From NCBI RefSeq assembly GCF_017921975.2, contig NZ_JAGEMO020000003.1, positions 346,308 to 410,307 of the forward strand: a stretch of DNA of 64,000 bases. The letters run 5' to 3'. This DNA is from Hymenobacter terricola (GTDB lineage: Bacteria; Bacteroidota; Bacteroidia; Cytophagales; Hymenobacteraceae). The notes beneath the pieces are model-generated. The model was not told the origin of the DNA. It searched no databases and worked only from the letters and a program-made list of their open reading frames with translations. The translations under genes and the position numbers were made by a program. Below are positions 32,698-43,027 of this stretch, piece after piece (the stretch's first letter is position 1; each line of letters opens with the position of its first letter).

Positions 32698-35600
32698 ATG
32701 ACTAAGACAAAGTTCTTTACCAATCAAGATGGCAATACGCTGCTGGAAAAGCTGCGTGGCATCTTCGAGCATATGCCCGTGCATCAGTTTGATGCGCTGG
32801 TCGGCTTTTTTCGGGCTTCGGGCTGCTACCGGCTGCGTGAGCTGCTGGATAATGTGGCAGAGGTGCGCATTCTGGTTGGCATCAATGTAGATGTAGCACT
32901 GCAGAAAGCTCATGCCCAAGGTTTGCAGCTGGGTAATGCCCTGCGGGCGCGGCAGCAAGCCATGGATGACCTAGTGGAGGACATTCAGAAGGCTGAGTAC
33001 ACGCGGGAGGCTGAAGACGGCATCCGGTGGTTTGTGGATGGGGTGGCGAGCGGACGGCTGCAGGTGCGGGCCCACCCTAGCCAGCGGCTGCATTCCAAAA
33101 TCTATATTTTCCGGCCACAGCCTTTCAATGAGCACACTTCGGCCTCGGTTATTACGGGGTCAAGTAATTTGACAGAAGCCGGGCTCAAGGACAACTTTGA
33201 GTTCAACGTGGAGCTGCGCGACTATGATGACGTCTGCTTTGCTACGAAGACCTTTCAAGACCTGTGGGACGAGAGCACGGAGTTGTTGCCGGCCGACCTG
33301 CGCCAGACGGTGGCCACCCGCACGTACCTGAATGACGATTTGACGCCCTACGAAATCTACCTCAAATGCCTGGTGGAATACTTCGGCAAAGCCATTGATG
33401 AAGAGTACGGCACGGTAGCAGACCTCATCCAAAACGACAAGTTCTACAAGCTAAAGTACCAGCTGGATGCTGTGACAGACGGCTTCCGCAAGCTAAAGCA
33501 GCACTCGGGCTTTTTTCTGGCCGACGTGGTGGGGCTGGGCAAGACTATCGTGGGGACGCTGATTGCGAAGCGGTTTTGCCAGTTTGCACGCTCAGCGGCC
33601 CATACGCCGCGGGTGCTGATTATCGCGCCACCGGCGCTGGTGAGGAACTGGGAAGAGGCCACGCGGGATTTTGCGCTGCAACGCTTCGGGGCCTATGACA
33701 TTCTGCGTAATGGCTCGCTGCACAAGCTGCGCCACGACCCGGAGGACTATGACCTTATCATTGTGGATGAGGCACACAAGTTCCGGAATGATACGGCCGG
33801 GGCCTACGGACAGCTGCAGCGGCTGTGCAAAACGCCCACGCGCCGGAAGGTGCCAGGCACGGACACGTTTGAGCGCAAGCGGGTTATTCTGATTTCGGCA
33901 ACGCCGTTGAACAACCGGCCCGAGGATATTGCCAACCTCCTCTATCTATTCCAGGACTCGAAGCAGCCGACGCTGGAAGGGGTAGATAACCTCCAGCACT
34001 TTTTCCGGCAGCGTACCGATGAGTACCAGCGCCTGAAAAACGTGTCGCGGGCGGATATGCGGGATGGACTGCGGCGGGTGTACTCGCTGATTCGGGAGAA
34101 AGTATTGGAGCAGGTGACGGTACGCCGCACCCGCACCGACCTGCTGAACAATGAAGTGTACCGGCAAGACCTGGACAAGCAGGGCATTGTGTTTCCGAAG
34201 GTGGGCAAGCCCTACAAGCAACTTTATCAGCTAGAGCCGGCCCTGAATCAGCTGTTCGACGAAACCATTCAGGTGCTGAGCAAGGACCTGAAGTACAACC
34301 GCTACCGGGCCATTGACAAGCTGAAAGAACCGAAGCGCAGCAAGTACAAGTACGCCAAGCGGATTTCGGACTCGCTGGCGCACATTATGCGCACGCTGCT
34401 ACTGAAACGCATGGACTCGTCGTTTCTGGCTTTCCGCAACTCGCTGCGGCGCTTTGCGGAGGCCAACGATGCCATGGTGAAGATGTTTGCGCAGGGGCAG
34501 ATTTTCATTGCTCCCAACCTGCCGGTAACGGAGCTTATTCTTAACGACCGGCTGGATGAGTTGGAGCAACTGGTGCTGGAACGGGCGGAATTAGACCCGA
34601 GCATTGAGGTATGCACCCCGGATGATTTTGAATCGGACTTCCTGCCAGGCTTGATAGCCGACCAACAATTGGTATGGCCACTGCTGGAACGCTGGGAGGG
34701 TTTTAAAGCCAGTGACCCGAAGCTGGATGCGTTCGTGCAAGTACTGGAAACCGAATTCTTTGCCCTAGACCGCAACCCTGGTCAGAAGCTGGTGATATTT
34801 TCGGAAGCCCGCGACACCACCGAGTACCTGGCGAAGCAGCTGAAGACGCTGAGCAAACGGCGGGTGCTTACCATCGATTCGGGCAACCGCGAGCGAATGA
34901 TGACCACCGTGCGGGCCAACTTTGATGCAAACTTGCCATCAACTCAGCAGGCGCAGGATTATGACATTCTGCTGGCTACTGAAGTGTTGGCGGAGGGCGT
35001 GAACCTGCACCGGGCTTCTTCCATCGTGAACTACGACACGCCCTGGAACTCGACGCGGCTGATGCAGCGCATTGGGCGGGTGAACCGCATTGGCTCGGTG
35101 GCCGACCGGGTGTACGTGTACAACTTCTTCCCCACGGCGCAGGTGAATTCGACCATCGACCTGGAGAGCAAGGCGTATCTGAAGCTACAAGCGTTTCATG
35201 AGGCGCTGGGGGAAGACTCGGAAGTGTACTCGCCGGAAGAGGAAACGCAGACGTTTGGCATTTTTGACAAAGACCCCGACGAGGGGCAGGATGCTAGATT
35301 GCAGCGACTGTTGTGGCTGCGCGAGCAGTTTAGACGCGAGCCGGAATTACTGGACCGTCTGCGCCGCCTGCCGTTGCGGGCACGCTGCGGGCGTGAGCAT
35401 CCTACCCTGCCGACACTGACGGGCAGCACGCTGTGCTACCTGCGCACCCATCGCCGCGACGGCTTCTATCTGTGTGACCGGCCAGGCGGACAGCCGCTGG
35501 AAGAGCTATCGTTTCTGGAAGCAGATGCCTACCTGCGGGCCACACCCGACGAACGGCCCCAGCCACTGCCGGCGCACCACCACGAGCACGTGCGCCGGGC

Positions 35601-36012
35601 GGCCAGTCACTTTGGCGCAGTGGTGGCCCAGGCGGCGGCGCAGCCGCAGGTGGTGCAACGGGTAGCTCCCAACGAGCGGCGGGCACTGGATTTTCTGAGC
35701 GGCTGCCTGCTGCTATTGCCCCCCGATGCGGCTCCGGCCGAGCGCCTGCAGCTGCGGGCAGCGCAGCTAGCGGTATCGACAGGCACGTTTCAGCAGCTGC
35801 AGCGCGACATCAATAAGCTACAAGGCAACTTGAAGAAGCTGAACATCATGCCCGGCGAGCAGCTGGCGCTGGTGGGCCGCCTGCTGACCAAGTACCCGCT
35901 GCCGACGCCAGAAGCTCCCACCTACGGGGCCGCACCGCCGGTGGCCCCCGATGAACCGGGCGCAGTGGGGGGCTGGCTCCCACGCATTATCATTTCCGAA
36001 TCGTTGGTGTAG
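32698..36012 (+). CDS. PLD-nuclease/SNF2-type helicase fusion
   Basis: An 1104-residue protein. The N-terminal ~200 residues contain a phospholipase-D-type nuclease half-site: RLHSKIYIF (HxK, about 131) followed by ITGSSNLTEAG. The SNF2/DEAD-like ATPase has Walker A DVVGLGKT (about 279), DEAH box IIVDEAHKF (about 357) and SF2 motif VI QRIGRVNRIG (about 790). Such helicases move along DNA in ATP-dependent restriction. The partner is the Eco57I-like methyltransferase 36 bases downstream. One PLD motif per chain implies nuclease dimers. Confidence 0.9.
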   Translation: MTKTKFFTNQDGNTLLEKLRGIFEHMPVHQFDALVGFFRASGCYRLRELLDNVAEVRILVGINVDVALQKAHAQGLQLGNALRARQQAMDDLVEDIQKAEYTREAEDGIRWFVDGVASGRLQVRAHPSQRLHSKIYIFRPQPFNEHTSASVITGSSNLTEAGLKDNFEFNVELRDYDDVCFATKTFQDLWDESTELLPADLRQTVATRTYLNDDLTPYEIYLKCLVEYFGKAIDEEYGTVADLIQNDKFYKLKYQLDAVTDGFRKLKQHSGFFLADVVGLGKTIVGTLIAKRFCQFARSAAHTPRVLIIAPPALVRNWEEATRDFALQRFGAYDILRNGSLHKLRHDPEDYDLIIVDEAHKFRNDTAGAYGQLQRLCKTPTRRKVPGTDTFERKRVILISATPLNNRPEDIANLLYLFQDSKQPTLEGVDNLQHFFRQRTDEYQRLKNVSRADMRDGLRRVYSLIREKVLEQVTVRRTRTDLLNNEVYRQDLDKQGIVFPKVGKPYKQLYQLEPALNQLFDETIQVLSKDLKYNRYRAIDKLKEPKRSKYKYAKRISDSLAHIMRTLLLKRMDSSFLAFRNSLRRFAEANDAMVKMFAQGQIFIAPNLPVTELILNDRLDELEQLVLERAELDPSIEVCTPDDFESDFLPGLIADQQLVWPLLERWEGFKASDPKLDAFVQVLETEFFALDRNPGQKLVIFSEARDTTEYLAKQLKTLSKRRVLTIDSGNRERMMTTVRANFDANLPSTQQAQDYDILLATEVLAEGVNLHRASSIVNYDTPWNSTRLMQRIGRVNRIGSVADRVYVYNFFPTAQVNSTIDLESKAYLKLQAFHEALGEDSEVYSPEEETQTFGIFDKDPDEGQDARLQRLLWLREQFRREPELLDRLRRLPLRARCGREHPTLPTLTGSTLCYLRTHRRDGFYLCDRPGGQPLEELSFLEADAYLRATPDERPQPLPAHHHEHVRRAASHFGAVVAQAAAQPQVVQRVAPNERRALDFLSGCLLLLPPDAAPAERLQLRAAQLAVSTGTFQQLQRDINKLQGNLKKLNIMPGEQLALVGRLLTKYPLPTPEAPTYGAAPPVAPDEPGAVGGWLPRIIISESLV

Positions 36013-36048
36013 GCCCTTTCGGCCGAATCCTCACTCTTACTTTGCGCC

Positions 36049-39000
36049 GTGTACACTGCCGCCGACCTCAAACCCTTTTTGCAACAACGCTACGACCGCG
36101 CCGAATGGGTGACGATGTTGGAAAAGCTGTTCGGTTTCGAGCGAACCGAGTTTTTTGCTTCGGCAGCTAAGTTAGAGGTGAGTGAGGCCATTGCCGACCG
36201 GGTGGCCGCCATGCGGCAGTTTGGCTACGTAGAGCTGGGCGACCCCGCCTACGTCGGTTACCAGCACCGGCTGGCCCTGGTGGAGGTAGAGCTGAAAACC
36301 GGCAAAACCCTGGTTGCCCGCAACCGGGTGGGGCTGCGGGCGCTGACCTACCCCTACGTGGACGGAGTGCAAGCCCACGGAGTGCTGGCATTTTACTATG
36401 ACCCCGAGCAGGCCGACTACCGCCTCTCCTTTCAAACCAAGCTGGCGCAGGGCCGGGGCACTAGCGCTGTGCCCGATTTTGTAGGCACCGACCGCCGCCG
36501 CTACACCTTTGTGCTGGGGCCACACGAGGCCGCTCGCACCGCCGCCGACCGCCTGAGCGAACTGAGCCGCCGGGCAGGCCGCACTACCCTCGACAACGTG
36601 CTGGAAGCGTTTTCGGTGGAACGACTGGGCAGCGACTTCTTCAAGCGCTACAAGGGCTTCTACGAGGAGTTTATTAAGCAGCTAAACGATAACCCCGCCT
36701 ACCGGACGCTGTTTGGCCTGAACCCCAAACCAGCCAAAAACCTGTATGAGCTGGAAGACAAGCCGCTGCGCGACTACGCGAAGCGCTTGCTGGGGCGGCT
36801 GGTATTCCTGCATTTTTTGCAGAAAAAAGGCTGGATGGGCTGCGCCCCCGACCGGCAGGCGTGGACGGGCGGCAGCCCGGAGTTTTTGCTCGACTTGTTC
36901 CGGCCGTTCCGCGAGGCCGACCGGCCCGACTTTTACAGCGCGGCGCTGGTGCCGCTCTTTTTCGAAACCCTGAGCCGCAAGCGAGCCGACGACCTGTTTC
37001 GGGTGGTGGGCATGAGCGGGCCGTGCCGGGTGCCCTACCTGAACGGGGGTTTGTTTGAGGAAGAAACAGTGGGGGAAGTGGCCGTGGACGTGCGGCGCAT
37101 TGATTTCCCGGCTGACCTATTTGGGCGGCTGCTCGATTTTTTCGCGCAGTACAACTTCACCATTGAGGAAAACCGGCCCGAAGACCACGACGTGGGCATC
37201 GACCCCGAAATGCTGGGCCACATTTTTGAGAACCTGCTCGAAGAGAACCGCACGAAGGGCGCTATTTACACGCCCCGGCCCATTGTGCAGTATATGTGCC
37301 AGGAAAGCCTGATTGGCTACCTGCACGGCCGCCTCGAAAAAGAGGGCATCGACCGCGCCATGGTGGCGGCTTTCGTGCGCGAGCACGACGTGCAGCCGGC
37401 CCTGCGCGAGCGGGCGGGCTACGTGGAAAAGCTGCTGGAAGACGTGCGCATCTGCGACCCTGCCATTGGGTCGGGGGCGTTTCCGATTGGCTTGCTGCAG
37501 GAGCTGTTTGCGGCCCGGCTGTACCTCTACCCCTATTTGTCGAACGAGCGCCGCCGGGCCTTTGACCCGGCCGAGGTGAAAAAGCAAATTGTGGCCCACA
37601 ACATTTACGGCGTGGACCTGGACAGTGGGGCCGTGGACATTGCCCGCCTACGCTTCTGGCTGGCGCTGGTGGTAGACGAACCTGACCCGGTGCCGCTGCC
37701 TAACCTTGATTTTAAGGTGATGCAGGGCAACTCGCTGCTCGAATCGTTTGAGGGCGTGGACCTGAGCAAGCTGACCGACCCCGCGGCCGGCGACGGCGAC
37801 ACGCTGGTGCTGGCCGAGCGCGGACAGTTTGAGCTGGGAGCCGAGTTTAGCAAGCGGCGGCAGCCGCTGCTGGTGTTTTCGAGCAAGCAGAAGGCCGATT
37901 TGCTGCGCGATATTACCGAGTTTTTTGAGGCCGATGCGAGCCGTAAGGCGGCGCTACGGGCCGAAATTGGCCGCACCGTGGACGGCTGGCTACACGCCGA
38001 AATGGAGCGCGACCGGCTGCGGGTGCAAACGAAGCTGACCGATTTGGAGAAGTTTCTGACCGAGCGCCTGGGGCCTGATTTTGGGCCGGTGCTGGCCGCC
38101 AAACCCAACTCGAAGCAAGCCCGCGACCACCGCCGTCTGCTGGAAGAGCTGGAACGCGCCCAAGCCAAAGAGCAGCGCCTGCTGCTGAGCCAGCACTCGC
38201 CCGACCGGCCGTATTTTCTCTGGCACCTCTATTTCAAGGACGTATTCGACCGGGGCGGGTTTGACATTGTGATTGCCAACCCGCCCTACATGCGGGTGCA
38301 GGAAACCCGCAAAGGGCAGCCCGACGTGAAGCCCGAATACGAGCACTACTACGCCGACATCACAAGCGGGGCCTATGACCTGGCCAACCTGTTTGTGGCG
38401 CAGGCCCTGCGAATGTTGCTGCACCCGCAGGGCACAGCCTGCTTCATTTTTCCGCACAAGTTTTTCAATGCTGAGGCCGGGGCGGGCCTGCGTCGGGTGC
38501 TGGACGAGGGCCAACTGCTGCATCGACTGGTGCATTTCGGGGCCAACCCGGTGTTCAACGGCGTGAATACCTACGTGTGCATTGCGCTGCTGCAACGGCA
38601 ACCGGCAGCAGACTTCCAGCTGCTGCGCTTACCCTACCCTACGCCTGCCGAGCACTACGCCCAGCTACTAGCCGACGACAGCCGCTTTGAAACCGTTCGC
38701 TACCAGACCCTGCGCGACGCGGCCCGGCTGCACGGCTCCGACCAGTGGATACTGATGGAATCGGCGGTCGAGTATGCGCTGCTGGAAGCCCTGTACACGG
38801 CCGATGCCGGTGACAGCAGCCAATCCCTAACCCCCGAACATGAAAGCCGCTATACGCTGGGCGACAACGTGGACATTTTTGTGGGCCTGCAAACCAGTAA
38901 TGACGACCTGTACGTGCTGGAAGTTGATAGGGAATATAAGTCAGAGACGCACTGGCGTGGGCATAATGAAATAGACAGCAGTCAATATTGGCTAGTTGAA

Positions 39001-39936
39001 AAAAGCATCTGGAAGCCTTTTCTGCGAGGTAGAGATGTGCATAGGTATGAGGTACAATCAGACCCACCGGACCACGTAGTTCTGTTTCCATATGTCTTAG
39101 AATCCAGTCTATCTAAGGGGGCAAAGGCTGGAATAGAGAAACCAGTACCTATTCCATTTGGTGAGTTTGAGAGAATTCATCGTGACACTTACAAATATCT
39201 AGTACACTACGAAAAGCTGTTCAAAGCACGTGAGAGTGGCAAATCCACAAATTGGCCCGAATGGTATAGGTTTCTACGCGAGAATAATACAGAAAAATTC
39301 TTGCAGGAGAAACCTCGGCTTATTTCAATGGAAATATGCACCAGTCACCCGAACGTTACGCTCAACGACGGCAGTAATTACCATACAACTACAGTTTGGG
39401 GTTGGCTAATAAAAAATCAGTTAGGTTGGTCCGATGAGTTTCTGCTCGCAATCGCAAATTCTAGATTAATATGGTGGTTTCTTAAAAGAACCGGCGACAC
39501 CTTACAAGGAGATGCCCGCCGCTTTTTTACACGTTACCTCAACCCCTTTCCCCTACCGCGCCGGGTACCGCTATTATATCAGGAGGCGCTGGCAACGCTG
39601 GCGCGACACCTGCTGTGGCTGCACGACAAGGGCAACGCGCCGGCCGTGCCCAACCTGCCCAATAGCGCCGTGGCCGACCTCTTCCGCGATGTGGTGGACC
39701 TGGGGGTGTGCGAACTGTATCTGGGAGAGCAGATGGCCGAAAAGCGGCTAGACATTCTCACCACAGTGGCCCAGGACATCCAGGTCGAAACCAGCGAAAC
39801 TGGCGTGGCTGACCAGGCAGCGGTGATTCTGCGACTGTTTCGGCGCTGGCAACAGCCGGATTCTATTGTGCGGAGCCGGCTGCAGGTGGCTACCGTTCGG
39901 ATGCCGGAGTGGCTAGGTGCTATTTTTTCGGTTTGA
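36049..39936 (+). CDS. Eco57I-like adenine-N6 DNA methyltransferase, possible fused nuclease
   Basis: A 1295-residue protein from a GTG start. Motif I is CDPAIGSGAFPIGLL (about 470), motif IV is VIANPPYMR (NPPY, about 744), and a C-terminal TaqI-like specificity region follows. An N-terminal LALVEVELKTGK (about 82) resembles the E-x-K of PD-(D/E)XK nucleases. It probably modifies host DNA and, with the PLD-helicase upstream, forms a restriction-modification system. The specificity part at about 38930-39520 is much richer in A+T than the rest, which suggests exchange of the target-recognition segment. Confidence 0.9.
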   Translation: MYTAADLKPFLQQRYDRAEWVTMLEKLFGFERTEFFASAAKLEVSEAIADRVAAMRQFGYVELGDPAYVGYQHRLALVEVELKTGKTLVARNRVGLRALTYPYVDGVQAHGVLAFYYDPEQADYRLSFQTKLAQGRGTSAVPDFVGTDRRRYTFVLGPHEAARTAADRLSELSRRAGRTTLDNVLEAFSVERLGSDFFKRYKGFYEEFIKQLNDNPAYRTLFGLNPKPAKNLYELEDKPLRDYAKRLLGRLVFLHFLQKKGWMGCAPDRQAWTGGSPEFLLDLFRPFREADRPDFYSAALVPLFFETLSRKRADDLFRVVGMSGPCRVPYLNGGLFEEETVGEVAVDVRRIDFPADLFGRLLDFFAQYNFTIEENRPEDHDVGIDPEMLGHIFENLLEENRTKGAIYTPRPIVQYMCQESLIGYLHGRLEKEGIDRAMVAAFVREHDVQPALRERAGYVEKLLEDVRICDPAIGSGAFPIGLLQELFAARLYLYPYLSNERRRAFDPAEVKKQIVAHNIYGVDLDSGAVDIARLRFWLALVVDEPDPVPLPNLDFKVMQGNSLLESFEGVDLSKLTDPAAGDGDTLVLAERGQFELGAEFSKRRQPLLVFSSKQKADLLRDITEFFEADASRKAALRAEIGRTVDGWLHAEMERDRLRVQTKLTDLEKFLTERLGPDFGPVLAAKPNSKQARDHRRLLEELERAQAKEQRLLLSQHSPDRPYFLWHLYFKDVFDRGGFDIVIANPPYMRVQETRKGQPDVKPEYEHYYADITSGAYDLANLFVAQALRMLLHPQGTACFIFPHKFFNAEAGAGLRRVLDEGQLLHRLVHFGANPVFNGVNTYVCIALLQRQPAADFQLLRLPYPTPAEHYAQLLADDSRFETVRYQTLRDAARLHGSDQWILMESAVEYALLEALYTADAGDSSQSLTPEHESRYTLGDNVDIFVGLQTSNDDLYVLEVDREYKSETHWRGHNEIDSSQYWLVEKSIWKPFLRGRDVHRYEVQSDPPDHVVLFPYVLESSLSKGAKAGIEKPVPIPFGEFERIHRDTYKYLVHYEKLFKARESGKSTNWPEWYRFLRENNTEKFLQEKPRLISMEICTSHPNVTLNDGSNYHTTTVWGWLIKNQLGWSDEFLLAIANSRLIWWFLKRTGDTLQGDARRFFTRYLNPFPLPRRVPLLYQEALATLARHLLWLHDKGNAPAVPNLPNSAVADLFRDVVDLGVCELYLGEQMAEKRLDILTTVAQDIQVETSETGVADQAAVILRLFRRWQQPDSIVRSRLQVATVRMPEWLGAIFSV

Positions 39937-39957
39937 TTTCTTGCCTGATACGAGTTT

Positions 39958-42018
39958 ATGAAACGGATTACCAAACTGACGCTAAAAAACTTTAAAGCCT
40001 TTCGGAGCGCAGAGTTTGATTTAAACGGCCACCATGCATTGGTTTACGGCAACAACGGCTCGGGTAAATCATCGATTTATTGGGCCTTGTATACACTGTT
40101 CGAAAGCAGCGGTAAGAGTTTTGCCCAAACCAAAAAATACTTCGAAGACCCCGTTACTGAGAAGCAAAGTCTCCGTAATGTGGATGCGCCACTCACGGAA
40201 TCGTCGTCCGTTGCTATTGAATGGAAAGAATGCGACCCTACGCCGGGTATGCGTCAAGACCAGCGTAGGGGCAGTTGCTTGTTATCAGACCAAACCAATC
40301 AAGCTGCCACATTGCCGTACATGGCAGAAGCCAGCCAAGGGTCTGACTTTGTATCGTACAGGCTGTTTCAGCATTTCAATGGCTCAAACCGTCATGATGT
40401 GAATTTGTGGCCAGCTTTCGCCCGTGACATCTTGCCCTACTACTTATCCGCCCAGAGGCAGCCCCCAACGGGACTGCGCCCGGGCAGCCCGTTAAGTTTC
40501 ACAGAAGCAGTAGAAGATTTTGCCATACGTCGCGACAATTTAGATAATGAGCGTAATGCCCATCCTCGCCGGAACTTCAATAGACAAGAATCTGCTTTTG
40601 CTCAAGAGTGGGCTAATTTTAATCAGGAATTAAAGCAATTTATTGCAGAGATAGAAGCTGAGGCCAACGCCTATTTGGCTAACCGAGCCACTCATGCATC
40701 AGGTGTTCCAACGCTGACACTTGCCATCAGTTACGAGCCTGTAGGCTGGATAAGCCAAAATAGCTTGCGTGAGTTGATAGCAACGCAACCTGATGAGCGG
40801 GCAACGCTTCTGCGTCAGCATCGGTTTGCTAATATCAAGCTTAGTGTCAATTCAGCTCGTGAAGCCACCCGCTGGCACATAGCTGACCGACCCCAAACTT
40901 TCTTGAATGAAGCCCGACTTACACGCATAGCTATTGCCCTACGATTGGGTGCTTTGCTCACCAGACTTCCAAAGAATTTTAACGTGCTGTGCTTCGATGA
41001 CGTGTTGGTCAGTTTGGACATGACGAATCGCCTTGAAGTATTGGATTGGCTATTCAGTCGTGAGGTAGCCGATGAAAATGGCGGGCAAATTTCACTATTA
41101 AAGCGTTATCAAGTCATTTTCTTAACCCACGACCGAGAATTATACGAGGCCGTTTATCACTACGCCACGAACCGGCCTCCGGCGCGCCAAGCCGATGGCA
41201 AACCCGAAAAATGGGCAAAGTGGGTACGCTACGAACTGTATTTAGAAGAAAGCGGTAATAGTTCGAATCCGCACATTGTTAAACCCGGTGGCAGCAACGA
41301 CAATTATCTGCAGCAAGCCGATGGTGCCTTTGCTCGCTTTGATTATCCGGCTTGTGCCAACTACCTCCGCAAGTTTTGTGAAAAACAGATTAGCAGTTTC
41401 TTGCCAGACCGACTGCTTTATGAAGTTAAAAATGATGCTGGCGAAATCAAAATCAAAGACCTTGAAAGACAACTCAACCAACTCAAAGTTTATCTAACAA
41501 GTAGTGTAGAAATGGCTCTAGGTGCAGCAGCATTTGACCCATTTGCTGATTTGACACTTTATCGTCGGCTTCACCTGAATCCGCTGTCACACCATCATCC
41601 CCAGCCTATTAGTCTACCAAGTGAATTAAAAGCCTTCCGCAACAGCATTGTGCCAGCTTTAGAAAAACTGAAAGCAATTGAATTGATTGGTACACAGCCC
41701 TTGCGCGAAACGTTTGCCGAACTCGAATTACCAGAAGCAGTTACCAATATTACTCGAATTTTTAAATTGCGATTGCGTGAACCTTTGCGTGAGTTAAGCG
41801 GGCCGGGATTTCTCAAAAAACGGTCAAATTCATTATGCGAAGTGGTAGGAGAAATAACAGCCTCTGGAACCGCACCCGTACCGCTAATAGGGTTCCCATT
41901 AAATCCACCAGATTTAGACCGATTACACAGTGTCTTCGATGCATTAACTCATCTTTTAGGCTACTCAATCACTAACCCTTCGCCTAATTTAGAGGATGTT
42001 GACATAAGAGAGGTGTAA
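39958..42018 (+). CDS. SMC/ABC-type ATPase (AAA_15/RecF-like)
   Basis: A 686-residue ATPase. Walker A is GNNGSGKSS (about 30), the signature-like stretch is NEARLTRIAIALRLGALL (about 320), Walker B is CFDDVLVSLDM (about 345), and the H-loop is VIFLTHDREL (about 391). The insertion between them has coiled-coil-like segments. The C-terminal ~250 residues are not assigned. Related ATPases drive Septu-, Gabija- and retron-type defences. Its lower G+C than both flanking genes suggests separate acquisition. It starts 21 bases after the methyltransferase stop. Confidence 0.85.
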   Translation: MKRITKLTLKNFKAFRSAEFDLNGHHALVYGNNGSGKSSIYWALYTLFESSGKSFAQTKKYFEDPVTEKQSLRNVDAPLTESSSVAIEWKECDPTPGMRQDQRRGSCLLSDQTNQAATLPYMAEASQGSDFVSYRLFQHFNGSNRHDVNLWPAFARDILPYYLSAQRQPPTGLRPGSPLSFTEAVEDFAIRRDNLDNERNAHPRRNFNRQESAFAQEWANFNQELKQFIAEIEAEANAYLANRATHASGVPTLTLAISYEPVGWISQNSLRELIATQPDERATLLRQHRFANIKLSVNSAREATRWHIADRPQTFLNEARLTRIAIALRLGALLTRLPKNFNVLCFDDVLVSLDMTNRLEVLDWLFSREVADENGGQISLLKRYQVIFLTHDRELYEAVYHYATNRPPARQADGKPEKWAKWVRYELYLEESGNSSNPHIVKPGGSNDNYLQQADGAFARFDYPACANYLRKFCEKQISSFLPDRLLYEVKNDAGEIKIKDLERQLNQLKVYLTSSVEMALGAAAFDPFADLTLYRRLHLNPLSHHHPQPISLPSELKAFRNSIVPALEKLKAIELIGTQPLRETFAELELPEAVTNITRIFKLRLREPLRELSGPGFLKKRSNSLCEVVGEITASGTAPVPLIGFPLNPPDLDRLHSVFDALTHLLGYSITNPSPNLEDVDIREV

Positions 42019-42055
42019 AAAAAGTCTCTTATGCTCAAACTAACTTAGTCCATCC

Positions 42056-42991
42056 ATGCACGAAGAAGCCGTTAACTACGCCACCGAAGCCCTCGAAAAG
42101 CTCCTGACCCGCGCCACGCGTTTGAGCGCCGATGAACAAACCGGCATTCAGAAAGCCCTTAAGGCCCTGAATGCTTACCCGGAAGAATTCCTGAGCGGCA
42201 CGATTGAAATAACCGTCAGCCGCCGCGTCCCTGAAGGTGGCTCTAGCTATACGAGTATCAGCATTGGGGAGGAAGGCCTGGAGCTGAGCAGCGGCGGCTC
42301 GGTGTACGACCCAGCTGTGGGCAGCGACTCGTTTTCGCGCACCGATTTCCGCCACTTTCGCGAAGCTGAGGAAACCGAAGAAGAGTTTGGCTGGGAGCAA
42401 AGCTGGCTGGAAGGCTGGCGTAGCAACCTACCTCGCCGGAACGACGCGGCCGGAGAGAAAGCAGAAGTATCGGTAGAAGACGAAAGCGAAGTGCTGCCTA
42501 CGCCCGCCGAAGAAGTAGCCGCTACGTTTGCCACCTACGCCTCGGCGCTACCCGACCTGCTAGCCAGTTTGCAGGACTGCGAGCCGGCCACCCGGCTAGA
42601 GTTAAGCGGCCGGATTGCGAAAGAAACGCCGGGCGTTTACGTGTTCTACGATTGGTACGACCAACCCCAATACGTGGGCCGCACCCGCGACCTGCGCCGC
42701 CGGCTGGGCGAGCACGGGCGCGATTCTTCCTCACACTACAGCGCCTCGTTTGCGTTTCTGCGGGCGCGAAAAGTGGCCGAAAGCGACGGGCACGACCTTC
42801 GGGGCTTCTCGCGCAAGGAGCTGGCGAACGAGCACGAAGCTTTCCGAGACTTCTTCGCCGCCGCCAAGATGACGGTGGCCGAGATGACAATACGCTGGGT
42901 AGTGGTGCCCGATGCCGTGACGCAGGCGCTGCTGGAGGTGTACGCGGCGCTGGAATTGGGCACGCCGTTCAACTCGTTCGAGACGAGCTGA
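42056..42991 (+). CDS. GIY-YIG nuclease with an unassigned N-terminal domain
   Basis: A 311-residue protein with an unassigned N-terminal half (about 1-185, acidic between 100 and 165) and a C-terminal GIY-YIG domain: TPGVYVFYDWYDQPQYVGRT, DLRRRLGEHGR and the terminal E-Y/NSF region LEVYAALELGTPFNSFET. The positions of the Tyr, Arg, Glu and Asn fit an active nuclease. It lies between the ATPase and UvrD-like helicase with gaps of under 40 bases, so it is the likely effector of that trio. Confidence 0.83.
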   Translation: MHEEAVNYATEALEKLLTRATRLSADEQTGIQKALKALNAYPEEFLSGTIEITVSRRVPEGGSSYTSISIGEEGLELSSGGSVYDPAVGSDSFSRTDFRHFREAEETEEEFGWEQSWLEGWRSNLPRRNDAAGEKAEVSVEDESEVLPTPAEEVAATFATYASALPDLLASLQDCEPATRLELSGRIAKETPGVYVFYDWYDQPQYVGRTRDLRRRLGEHGRDSSSHYSASFAFLRARKVAESDGHDLRGFSRKELANEHEAFRDFFAAAKMTVAEMTIRWVVVPDAVTQALLEVYAALELGTPFNSFETS

Positions 42992-43027
42992 TAACACTAT
43001 TCTGCTTAAACTATCCGGCTGCTACCC

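Noticed and set aside
32698..39936. DISARM or BREX assignment of the helicase and methyltransferase
   Set aside because: DISARM needs drmA/drmB and BREX needs brxC/pglZ-type genes. None is present, and the helicase carries an N-terminal PLD domain not expected in DrmD.
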